Of a stretch of 8,419 nt of DNA, positions 1-6,302 are shown one piece after another. The translations under genes were made by a program, and so were the position numbers. The stretch is taken from NCBI GenBank assembly GCA_963591995.1, contig CAVAUJ010000090.1, forward strand, positions 1 through 8,419, in the 5' to 3' direction. This DNA comes from CAG-791 sp963591995 (GTDB lineage Bacteria > Bacillota > Clostridia > Lachnospirales > Lachnospiraceae). Positions within the stretch are counted from its first letter, which is position 1. Each line of letters starts with the position of its first letter. Under the pieces are notes generated by a model. That model was given only the letters and a program-made list of their open reading frames with translations, searched no databases and was not told the origin of the DNA.

Positions 1-15
1 AGAAAACGCGGGAAT

Positions 16-28
16 ATCATTTGATGAT
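16..28 (+). other. Small hairpin in the leuS leader (partial leader)
   Basis: ATCAT at 16-20 and ATGAT at 24-28 are inverted repeats around a 3-nt loop. Flanking GGAA (11-14) and TTCC (35-38) could extend the stem across an internal loop. No U-run follows, so it is not a terminator. Many Firmicute leuS genes have a T-box leader, but only 62 nt of upstream sequence is present and no T-box core is visible in it. No convincing promoter is seen either. The hairpin may be a chance feature. Confidence 0.2.
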
Positions 29-62
29 GTGAATTTCCATAACAATTGAAAGAGGTAGCAGC

Positions 63-2498
63 ATGAAATATAACTTTAAGAAGATCGAGCCCAAGTGGCA
101 GTCTGCCTGGAAAGAGGCGGAGGCCTTCAAGGCCATCGATTTTGACAAGCGGCCCAAATGGTATGGTCTTGTAGAGTTTCCTTATCCCTCAGGCGCCGGC
201 ATGCACGTAGGTCATATTAAGGCCTATTCCTCCATTGAGGTGCTGGCCAGAAAGCGCCGCATGCAGGGCTATAATGTTCTGTTTCCCATCGGCTTCGATT
301 CCTTCGGTCTGCCGGCTGAGAACTATGCCATCAAGACCAATACGCATCCGCATATCATCACAGAGAAGAATATCAGCCATTTTTCCGAGCAGCTGCAGAA
401 GGTGGGATTTTCGTTCGACTGGTCCCGCGAATTTGCAACCTCCCGTCCGGATTACTACAAGTGGACACAGTGGATCTTCCTCAAGCTCTTTGAGCATGGG
501 CTGGTATTCCGTTCCAAGACGTTGGTCAATTACTGCCCGCATTGCAAGGTTGTGCTGTCCAACGAGGATTCCCAGGGGGGCAAGTGCGATATCTGTCACA
601 GCGATGTGGTGCAGCTGGCCAAGGATGTATGGTTTCTGCGGATCACGGAGTACGCCGATAAGCTTCTGAACGGTCTGCAGGATGTGGATTATCCGGAATC
701 GGTAAAACAGCAGGAGGTTGCCTGGATCGGTCGCTCGGAGGGAACCTTTGTGGACTTCCAGGTATCCGACGGCAAGGGCGAGGCCTTTGCGGACGAGAAG
801 CTGGAAATCTACACCACGAGATGCGATACGCTCTACGGCGTAACCTTTATGGTTGTTGCACCCGAGCATCCCATTCTGGACCGTCACAAGGATGAAATCA
901 CCAACTGGAGCGAGGTGGAAGAGTATCGGAAGGAGTCCGCGCGTAAGACGGAATTCGAGAGAACCCAGCTGGTGAAGGACAAGACCGGCGTGCGCATCGC
1001 AGGACTTGCGGCAATCAATCCGATCACCGGAAAGGAAATTCCGGTATTCATCTCCGATTACGTTATGATGGGCTACGGCACGGGAGCCATCATGGCGGTG
1101 CCGGCCCACGATCAAAGAGACTATGATTTTGCCAGGAAGTTCGGCATCGATATCGTCGAAGTCATCAAGGGCGGCGACATCTCCAAGGAAGCCTATACCG
1201 GTGACGGAGAGATGGTCAATTCCGGCGTTCTGAACGGGATTACCAACAAGAAGGATTCCATTGCGAGAATGCGGGAATATCTGCAGGAGAAGGGGATCGG
1301 TCACAAGGGCGTTCAATACAAGATGAAGGATTGGGCCTTCAACCGCCAGCGGTACTGGGGTGAGCCCATTCCGCTGATCCATTGCGCAAAATGCGGTACC
1401 GTGGGCGTTCCGGAGGATCAGCTGCCGCTCACGCTCCCGGAAGTGGAGAATTTTGAGCCCGGGCAGGACGGAAAGAGCCCTCTTGCAAGAATTGATTCCT
1501 GGGTGAACTGCACCTGCCCCAAGTGCGGCGGCGCAGCGAAGAGAGAGACGGACACCATGCCGCAGTGGGCAGGCTCCTCCTGGTATTTCCTTCGTTTCTG
1601 CGATGCCCATAACGACGAAGCGTTTGCTGACCGCAAAAAGCTGGAGTACTGGATGCCGGTGGACCATTACAACGGCGGCATGGAGCACGTGACGCGGCAC
1701 CTTCTGTATTCCAGATTCTGGCATCACTTCCTCTATGACATCGGAGAGGTGAATACGCCGGAGCCCTATGCCAAGAGAACCTATCAGGGCATGGTTCTTG
1801 GCTCCGACGGACAGAAGATGTCCAAGTCCAGAGGCAACGTCATCGACCCGGTGGACATCGTAGAGGAATACGGTGCGGATACGCTTCGGACCTATGTGAT
1901 GTTCATGGGCGATTACGGCAGTGCAGCTCCGTGGAGTGACGAATCCCTAAAGGGCTGCAAGCGTTTCCTTGAAAGAGTGGCTGGCTTTACCGAAATGGCA
2001 ACGGCCGAAAAGGAGGATCCGGCGCTCGAGGCCAAGCTCCACAAGACCATCAAGAAGGTGTCGGAAGACATCGACAATATGAAGTTCAATACCGCCATCG
2101 CGGCATTGATGGCGCTCACCAACGATTACTGCAAGGCGGGAGCGGTTACCCAAAAGGATGTCACGCTCTTTGTCCAGCTTCTTTCTCCCTTCGCCCCGCA
2201 CCTTGCGGAAGAGATGTGGGAGCAGCTCGGCATGAATCCGGACGGACGGACCTTCTGCACGCTGTCCGCGTGGCCGGTCTACGATGAGGCCAAGACCGTG
2301 GACGCGGTTGTCAAAATGGGCGTTCAGGTGAACGGAAGGCTTCGCGGAACCATTGAAATTCCTGCAGATGCCGATAAGGAAACGGTTCTTGCGGCTGCAA
2401 AGAAGGATGAGAATGTGGCCAAATACCTTGCCGCAGGCAATCTTGTGAAGGAAATTTATGTGCCGGGGAAGATATTGAACTTTGTGGTGAAAGCATAA
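63..2498 (+). CDS. leuS: Leucine--tRNA ligase (leucyl-tRNA synthetase, LeuS)
   Basis: This cytoplasmic class I aminoacyl-tRNA synthetase activates leucine with ATP and loads it on tRNA-Leu for translation. The 811-residue length fits bacterial LeuS (B. subtilis about 804). The class I HIGH motif is HVGH at residues 48-51, followed by FPIGFDSFGLPAENYA at 74-89. The KMSKS loop is exact at 585-589. A zinc-type knuckle is formed by C158/C161 and C175/C178, and a second possible one by C441/C444 and C485/C488. The editing (CP1) domain carries TTRCDTLYG at 251-259 and HDQRD at 349-353, including the conserved editing aspartates, so proofreading looks intact. The C-terminal part (about 640-811) has the anticodon-binding helices and the small terminal domain. 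The ATG start is supported by AGAGG at 51-55, 7 nt upstream. Cys replaces the proline of the E. coli TTRPDT motif, which I regard as a normal clostridial variant. It is followed after 18 nt by xpt, so the two are probably cotranscribed. Confidence 0.98.
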   Translation: MKYNFKKIEPKWQSAWKEAEAFKAIDFDKRPKWYGLVEFPYPSGAGMHVGHIKAYSSIEVLARKRRMQGYNVLFPIGFDSFGLPAENYAIKTNTHPHIITEKNISHFSEQLQKVGFSFDWSREFATSRPDYYKWTQWIFLKLFEHGLVFRSKTLVNYCPHCKVVLSNEDSQGGKCDICHSDVVQLAKDVWFLRITEYADKLLNGLQDVDYPESVKQQEVAWIGRSEGTFVDFQVSDGKGEAFADEKLEIYTTRCDTLYGVTFMVVAPEHPILDRHKDEITNWSEVEEYRKESARKTEFERTQLVKDKTGVRIAGLAAINPITGKEIPVFISDYVMMGYGTGAIMAVPAHDQRDYDFARKFGIDIVEVIKGGDISKEAYTGDGEMVNSGVLNGITNKKDSIARMREYLQEKGIGHKGVQYKMKDWAFNRQRYWGEPIPLIHCAKCGTVGVPEDQLPLTLPEVENFEPGQDGKSPLARIDSWVNCTCPKCGGAAKRETDTMPQWAGSSWYFLRFCDAHNDEAFADRKKLEYWMPVDHYNGGMEHVTRHLLYSRFWHHFLYDIGEVNTPEPYAKRTYQGMVLGSDGQKMSKSRGNVIDPVDIVEEYGADTLRTYVMFMGDYGSAAPWSDESLKGCKRFLERVAGFTEMATAEKEDPALEAKLHKTIKKVSEDIDNMKFNTAIAALMALTNDYCKAGAVTQKDVTLFVQLLSPFAPHLAEEMWEQLGMNPDGRTFCTLSAWPVYDEAKTVDAVVKMGVQVNGRLRGTIEIPADADKETVLAAAKKDENVAKYLAAGNLVKEIYVPGKILNFVVKA

Positions 2499-2516
2499 GA
2501 CAGGGGAGAGCCAGCC

Positions 2517-3095
2517 ATGAAATTGTTGGAGGAGCGCATTCGCAGGGACGGCGTGGTCAAGCCGGGGAACATCCTGAAGGTGGACGCATTTCTGAATCAT
2601 CAGATGGACATTGATCTTTTTAACGAAATGGGAAGGGAATGGGCCCGGCTGTTCGAGGGTTGCCCGGTCAACAAGATTCTCACGGTGGAGGCTTCCGGCA
2701 TCGGCATCGCCTGCGTGGCCGCACAGCATTTTCATGCGCCGGTGGTCTTCGCCAAAAAAGCCAAATCCCTGAACATTGACGGAGAGGTATACTCCACCAA
2801 GATCGAGTCCTTTACGCATAAAAGGGTGTATGACGTGATCGTGTCCAGAAAATTCCTGGGGCCGGAGGATCACGTGCTCATCCTCGATGATTTTCTGGCC
2901 AATGGCTGTGCCTTGGAGGGCCTTCTTGACATTGCGCAGAAGGCCGGGGCGCATGTGGAAGGCATCGGCATCGCCGTGGAAAAGGGATTCCAGGGCGGCG
3001 GAGAGCGGATTCGCGCCAAGGGAGTGCGCGTGGAATCTCTGGCCATTGTCGAGAGCATGGATGACCGCACCGGTGAGATTACGTTCCGCTCCTGA
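2517..3095 (+). CDS. xpt: Xanthine phosphoribosyltransferase
   Basis: This type I phosphoribosyltransferase converts xanthine plus PRPP to XMP and pyrophosphate, feeding guanine nucleotide synthesis in purine salvage. The protein has 192 residues; B. subtilis Xpt has 194 and aligns from end to end by eye. Family hallmarks are GVVKPGNILKVDAFLNHQMD at 12-31, VEASGIGIA at 57-65, VVFAKKAKSLN at 76-86, the PRPP-binding loop VLILDDFLANG at 120-130 (acidic pair D124/D125), and GIGIAVEKGFQ at 149-159. The ATG start has GGGGAG at 2503-2508, 8 nt upstream. It sits 18 nt after leuS with no room for its own purine riboswitch, which in B. subtilis precedes the xpt-pbuX operon. It therefore probably depends on the leuS promoter or read-through. 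A BMP-type ABC importer lies downstream, which fits a purine-salvage neighbourhood. The alternative of an adenine phosphoribosyltransferase is less likely given the Xpt-specific N-terminus and C-terminal ESLAIVESM segment. Confidence 0.96.
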   Translation: MKLLEERIRRDGVVKPGNILKVDAFLNHQMDIDLFNEMGREWARLFEGCPVNKILTVEASGIGIACVAAQHFHAPVVFAKKAKSLNIDGEVYSTKIESFTHKRVYDVIVSRKFLGPEDHVLILDDFLANGCALEGLLDIAQKAGAHVEGIGIAVEKGFQGGGERIRAKGVRVESLAIVESMDDRTGEITFRS

Positions 3096-3118
3096 CGGAT
3101 GCCGGCACGTCGGTTTTT
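3091..3118 (+). terminator. Candidate intrinsic terminator of leuS-xpt, overlapping the xpt stop codon
   Basis: CC (3091-3092) plus GACG (3094-3097), with T3093 bulged, pair with CGTCGG (3108-3113). The loop is 10 nt (3098-3107) and TTTTT follows at 3114-3118. The TGA stop (3093-3095) lies inside the left arm. The stem is only six pairs with a bulge but GC-rich. This marks the likely 3' end of the leuS-xpt transcript. Confidence 0.6.
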
Positions 3119-3197
3119 AAATAACCGGCCGGATAACGCAGAGCAGAATGGATAAAAAACCGCCTTTCCGCATGTTAAATTTCTATAAATTGTTGAA

Positions 3198-3226
3198 TTG
3201 AGGCATCGGAGGGAAAGGAATACTAT
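3198..3226 (+). promoter_or_regulatory. Candidate sigma-A-type promoter for the BMP transporter operon
   Basis: A -35-like TTGAGG (3198-3203) and a -10-like TACTAT (3221-3226) are separated by exactly 17 nt. Each hexamer matches the consensus at four of six positions. An A/T-rich stretch (about 3174-3198) lies just upstream, as an UP element would. It falls between the xpt terminator and the lipoprotein gene, where a promoter is expected. Transcription would start near 3232-3234 and leave a leader of about 85 nt. The assignment rests on pattern alone. Confidence 0.5.
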
Positions 3227-3238
3227 ATCTAGTGTATT
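3219..3238. promoter_or_regulatory. Inverted repeat over the -10 region, possible operator
   Basis: AATAC (3219-3223) and GTATT (3234-3238) form a dyad centred near 3228/3229, with ACTA/TAGT (3222-3225 and 3230-3233) as a competing inner pair. It covers the putative -10 element and start site, where a repressor would block transcription. I do not recognise it as a PurR box or any other known operator. The arms are short and A/T-rich, so chance is a real possibility. Confidence 0.25.
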
Positions 3239-3251
3239 CTGAGAGGAATTG

Positions 3252-3295
3252 ACCGGATCGTGTCCGCATCGCATCCAGGATCCGGTTTGAGCGGA
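3252..3295 (+). promoter_or_regulatory. Structured 5' leader: 8-bp hairpin with possible pseudoknot
   Basis: ACCGGATC (3252-3259) is perfectly complementary to GATCCGGT (3279-3286), giving an 8-bp stem with a 19-nt loop. TCCGC in that loop (3263-3267) can pair with GCGGA (3291-3295) just after the stem, making an H-type pseudoknot arrangement. No U-run follows, so it is not a terminator. The ribosome binding site begins about 12 nt later. I cannot match it to the purine, xanthine, guanidine or PRPP riboswitch consensus sequences I know. The hairpin is directly visible; the pseudoknot and any regulatory role are inference. Confidence 0.4.
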
Positions 3296-3318
3296 AGCGG
3301 TGCAAAGAGAGGAGATGT

Positions 3319-4611
3319 ATGAAAAAGAAGGTCGTTGGTTTACTGGCTGCGCTGTCTCTTGCCGCAGCATCCCTGGTCGGCTGCGGTTCCGGTGCAGCCG
3401 CAGACACCGATACTGCAGACACGACGGAAACGTCGGAGGCCGCAGCAGAAGAGACAGCGACGGATGCTTCCGAGGATGCGTCCGCAGACAATGCTGCACT
3501 TGCCGATATGAAGGTTGGCTTTATCTTCCTTCACGACGAGAACTCCACTTACGATCTGAACTTCATCAATGCAGCGAAGGCTGCCTGCGATAAGCTCGGC
3601 GTAGAGATGATTTCGAAGACCAACATTCCGGAGGGTCAGGAGTGCTACGATGCCGCCTGCGAGCTTGCGGATGCGGGCTGCAGCTTTATTTTCGCAGACA
3701 GCTTCGGTCATGAGGATTACATCATCGAGGCCGCCAAGGAGTTCCCGGAGGTTCAGTTCAGCCATGCAACCGGAACCAAGGCGCATACCGAAGGCCTGGA
3801 TAACTTCCACAACGCGTTCGCTTCGATCTATGACGGACGTTATCTTGCCGGTGTTGTGGCCGGACTCAAGCTCAATGAAATGATTGAGAACGGTGAAATC
3901 ACCGAGGATGAGGCAAAGATGGGATACGTAGGCGCCTATACCTACGCTGAGGTTATCTCCGGATATACCTCTTATTTCCTGGGTGCCCGTTCGGTTTGCC
4001 CTTCCGCTACCATGGAGGTTACCTTTACCGGTTCCTGGTATGACGAGACGGCAGAGAAGGAAGGCGCCAACAAGCTCATCGAGGATGGCTGTGTTCTCCT
4101 GAGCCAGCACGCAGATTCCATGGGTGCGCCCACTGCCTGCGAGACGGCCGGTGTACCGGACGTGTCCTACAACGGCAGCACGGCTTCTGCCTGCCCCAAC
4201 ACCTTCCTGGTTTCTTCCAGAATCAACTGGGAGCCTTATTTTGAGTATGCCATCAATTGCGTAGCAAACGGAGAGGCCATCGATACCGACTGGATCGGCA
4301 CGCTGGAGACCGGCTCGGTTGAGCTTACGGAGCTGGGCGATGCTGCTGCCGAGGGTACGGCAGAGAAGCTCGAGGAAGTGAAGGCTGAGCTTGAGGCCGG
4401 CACACTGCATGTGTTCGATACCTCTACCTTTACGGTTGGCGGCGAGACACTGGACAGCTATATGGCAGATGTTGACACCGATGCGGATTACACCGGCGAT
4501 CACGAGGTCGTTTCCGACGGCTATTTCCATGAGTCCGGTGAGGGCTTCCGTTCCGCACCTTATTTCGACGTGCAGATTGACGGAATCACCCTTCTGGATC
4601 AGGCATTCTAA
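3319..4611 (+). CDS. BMP-family ABC transporter substrate-binding lipoprotein (probable purine nucleoside importer component)
   Basis: This is the predicted extracellular, membrane-anchored ligand receptor of the importer encoded downstream. Residues 1-22 form a lipoprotein signal: KKK, a hydrophobic core, and the lipobox L19-V20-G21-C22. A low-complexity Ala/Thr/Glu/Asp linker spans about 23-63. The PF02608-type fold runs from KVGFIF at 65-70 onwards, with FADSFGHED (125-133), the family's YDGRYLAGVVAGL (171-183), GYVGAY (202-207), GSWYDETAEKEGANKLI (238-254), and QHADS (263-267). The QHADS segment points to the branch with QHTDS-type proteins rather than closest PnrA. At 384-390 there is an acidic DVDTDAD loop, followed by the C-terminal DGYFHES and RSAPYFD segments. 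Nine cysteines besides C22 are present. The ATG start has GAGAGGAG at 3307-3314. An overlapping ATG at 3315 is out of frame and gives only a short reading frame. Relatives include YufN/NupN and PnrA; the exact ligand is unproven. Confidence 0.9.
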   Translation: MKKKVVGLLAALSLAAASLVGCGSGAAADTDTADTTETSEAAAEETATDASEDASADNAALADMKVGFIFLHDENSTYDLNFINAAKAACDKLGVEMISKTNIPEGQECYDAACELADAGCSFIFADSFGHEDYIIEAAKEFPEVQFSHATGTKAHTEGLDNFHNAFASIYDGRYLAGVVAGLKLNEMIENGEITEDEAKMGYVGAYTYAEVISGYTSYFLGARSVCPSATMEVTFTGSWYDETAEKEGANKLIEDGCVLLSQHADSMGAPTACETAGVPDVSYNGSTASACPNTFLVSSRINWEPYFEYAINCVANGEAIDTDWIGTLETGSVELTELGDAAAEGTAEKLEEVKAELEAGTLHVFDTSTFTVGGETLDSYMADVDTDADYTGDHEVVSDGYFHESGEGFRSAPYFDVQIDGITLLDQAF

Positions 4612-4638
4612 TCCATTACGCAGCATTCAGAAACAAGA

Positions 4639-4670
4639 GGACGGCGCTCTCTGGTGGCGCCGCCCTTTTT
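4639..4670 (+). terminator. Strong intrinsic terminator after the substrate-binding gene (likely attenuates the operon)
   Basis: GG-(A)-CGGCGC (4639-4647, A4641 bulged) pairs with GCGCCG-CC (4657-4664) across a 9-nt loop, and TTTTT follows at 4666-4670. It lies 27 nt after the lipoprotein stop codon and about 90 nt before the ATPase gene. No clear promoter is visible in the rest of the gap, so partial read-through probably supplies the ATPase and permease genes. This placement is common in operons that need more binding protein than membrane complex. Confidence 0.8.
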
Positions 4671-4690
4671 CTATCACCCAACCGTCATTC

Positions 4691-4702
4691 GCGCAGCTGC
4701 GC
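4691..4702. repeat. Perfect 12-bp palindrome in the gap before the ATPase gene
   Basis: GCGCAGCTGCGC at 4691-4702 is a perfect palindrome. TACCG (4723-4727) and CGGTA (4736-4740) form a second small inverted repeat with an 8-nt loop. Both lie between the terminator and the ATPase start. They could protect a processed 3' fragment or be binding sites, but no known motif is recognised. Apart from these and the terminator I see nothing in this gap. Confidence 0.35.
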
Positions 4703-4750
4703 TCTCGGGCGACAGGAAGGTTTACCGAAAGGCAACGGTACTGGACACAG

Positions 4751-4769
4751 AAAGGACAACGTGGGAATG
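4751..4769 (+). promoter_or_regulatory. Ribosome binding site that decides between GTG and ATG starts of the ATPase gene
   Basis: AAAGGA (4751-4756) lies 4 nt before the GTG at 4761 and 10 nt before the in-frame ATG at 4767. The spacing and codon preference favour the ATG, which would shorten the protein by two residues. The upstream GTG is kept as the gene boundary because it is the longer option; neither choice affects a domain. Confidence 0.5.
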
Positions 4770-6302
4770 GAGAAGGAGACAAGAACGGCGGCTGTTTCGC
4801 TCAGGGGCATCACGAAAACCTTCGGTCAGGTCACGGCAAATGAGAAGGTGGATCTGGACATCTACCGCGGGGAGATCCTCGCCCTGCTGGGAGAAAACGG
4901 CAGCGGAAAGACGACCCTGATGAACATGATTGCCGGCATCTATTATCCGGATGAGGGAGAGATCTTCATCAACGGAAAGGAAGAGGTGATTCAATCGCCC
5001 AAGGACGCTCTGCGGCTGGGCATCGGCATGGTGCATCAGCATTTCAAGCTGATTGATGTGCTGACGGCCGCCGAGAACATTGTCCTTGGACTTGACGGCA
5101 GACTGAACCTCAAAGAGGCCACCCGGCGGATCGAAGAAATCTGCAGCCGCTACGGCTTCGATGTGAATCCGGGGCAGAAGGTCTACGATATGTCGGTGTC
5201 ACAGAAGCAGACCGTGGAAATCGTGAAGGTTCTCTACCGCGGCGCAGACATTCTGATTCTGGATGAGCCGACGGCGGTGCTGACCCCGCAGGAGGCGGAA
5301 AAGCTTTTCAATGTCCTGCGCAAGATGCGTGAGGACAACAAGGCCATCATCATCATCACGCATAAAATGCATGAGGTGGAAGAGTTATCGGACCGCGTTG
5401 CCGTTCTGCGCGGCGGCCGCTACATCGGCAGCATGATGACAAAGGATACCAACGTCAATGAAATGACGAACATGATGGTCGGCCGCGAGGTCATTCTGAA
5501 CATCGAACGCGAGGAACCGGAGAACCCGCAGCCGCGGCTGACGGTGGAGAATCTGAGCGTTCGCAGCGGCGATGGCATATTAAAGCTGTCGAATGTGTCC
5601 TTTACCGCCAACAGCGGCGAAATTCTCGGGATTGCCGGAATCTCCGGCAGCGGCCAGAAGGAGCTGCTCGAGGCCATCGCCGGTCTGCAGAAAACCGAGC
5701 AGGGGAGCGTCCGGTACGTGGAAGATGACGGTACGAAGGAGGAGCTGATCGGAAAGGATCCCCTTCGAATTGCCAGAATGGGTGTGTCGCTCTCCTTTGT
5801 TCCGGAGGATCGTCTGGGCATGGGACTTGTGGGCAACATGAGCCTTTCCGACAACATGATGCTGCGCTCCTTCCGCGACGGCTGGTCCATTTATACGAAC
5901 CGCAGGAAGCCGCGGAAGCTGGCCAAAAAGGTGGTCAATGAGCTGGAGGTCGTAACCCCCAGCATTGAGACCCCGGTGCGGCGCCTCTCCGGCGGCAACG
6001 TACAGAAGATTCTGGTGGGACGGGAAATCGCATCGTCCCCTACGGTTCTGATGACGGCCTACGTGGTGCGGGGGCTTGATATCAATTCCTCATATACGAT
6101 TTACAATCTGATCAACGAGCAGAAGAAAAAGGGCGTCGCCGTTATCTTCGTCGGTGAGGATCTGGACGTTCTGCTGCAGCTCTCCGACCGGATTCTGGTT
6201 CTGTGCGACGGTCAGATCAGCGGCATTCTCGATGCCCGCAAAACGAACAAAAAGGAAATCGGCAGATTGATGACGACGGTGGGAGGACAGCAGAATGATT
6301 AA
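4761..6302 (+). CDS. BMP-type (NupO/YufO-like) ABC transporter ATP-binding protein, two nucleotide-binding domains
   Basis: This is the cytoplasmic ATPase that powers the importer, with two tandem ABC domains in one 513-residue chain, the usual layout for ribose- and nucleoside-type importers. Domain 1 has Walker A GENGSGKT (44-51), Q-loop Q93, a divergent signature MSVSQ (144-148), Walker B ILILDEP (164-170, catalytic E169) and H-loop H201. Domain 2 has a Walker A-like GISGSGQK (293-300) with Gln in place of the catalytic Lys, a good signature LSGGN (409-413), and a Walker B position reading VLMTAYVVRGLD (429-440). The usual Asp-Glu is absent and the position of the H-loop reads VGEDLD. So one composite site should hydrolyse ATP: Walker A and B of domain 1 with the intact signature of domain 2. 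The GTG start has AAAGGA at 4751-4756, 4 nt upstream; an in-frame ATG at 4767 has more comfortable spacing. The next gene overlaps its end by 8 nt. Confidence 0.95.
   Translation: MGMEKETRTAAVSLRGITKTFGQVTANEKVDLDIYRGEILALLGENGSGKTTLMNMIAGIYYPDEGEIFINGKEEVIQSPKDALRLGIGMVHQHFKLIDVLTAAENIVLGLDGRLNLKEATRRIEEICSRYGFDVNPGQKVYDMSVSQKQTVEIVKVLYRGADILILDEPTAVLTPQEAEKLFNVLRKMREDNKAIIIITHKMHEVEELSDRVAVLRGGRYIGSMMTKDTNVNEMTNMMVGREVILNIEREEPENPQPRLTVENLSVRSGDGILKLSNVSFTANSGEILGIAGISGSGQKELLEAIAGLQKTEQGSVRYVEDDGTKEELIGKDPLRIARMGVSLSFVPEDRLGMGLVGNMSLSDNMMLRSFRDGWSIYTNRRKPRKLAKKVVNELEVVTPSIETPVRRLSGGNVQKILVGREIASSPTVLMTAYVVRGLDINSSYTIYNLINEQKKKGVAVIFVGEDLDVLLQLSDRILVLCDGQISGILDARKTNKKEIGRLMTTVGGQQND

Noticed and set aside
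1..62. T-box riboswitch upstream of leuS
   Set aside because: Expected in many Firmicutes, but neither the T-box core nor a terminator U-run is present in the 62 nt available. It cannot be judged from this window.
189..1727. A 512-codon open frame on the - strand opposite leuS
   Set aside because: The + strand is an unmistakable LeuS with all catalytic motifs. The antisense frame has no recognisable domain and is explained by GC-biased third codon positions.
3111..3162. CGGTTTTT (3111-3118) complementary to AAAAACCG (3155-3162), a possible antiterminator
   Set aside because: The pairing partner would be transcribed only after RNA polymerase has passed the terminator, so it cannot act as a co-transcriptional antiterminator. 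The A/T-rich match is probably chance.
3096..3318. Purine, xanthine or guanidine riboswitch before the transporter operon
   Set aside because: I looked for the conserved core sequences I know for these classes and did not find them; only the unassigned hairpin at 3252-3286 remains.
3387..3507. Ala/Thr/Glu/Asp-rich stretch after the lipobox considered as a frameshift or repeat expansion
   Set aside because: Flexible acidic linkers of this kind are common between the lipidated cysteine and the folded domain of Gram-positive binding proteins, and the frame continues cleanly into the BMP domain.
3340..4626. A 428-codon open frame on the - strand opposite the lipoprotein gene
   Set aside because: It shows no recognisable motifs, lies fully antisense to a clear BMP-family protein, and is a product of codon bias.
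4391..4920. Short + strand open frames bridging the gap between the lipoprotein and ATPase genes
   Set aside because: They are shifted readings of the flanking genes, have no convincing ribosome binding site, and run through the terminator hairpin.
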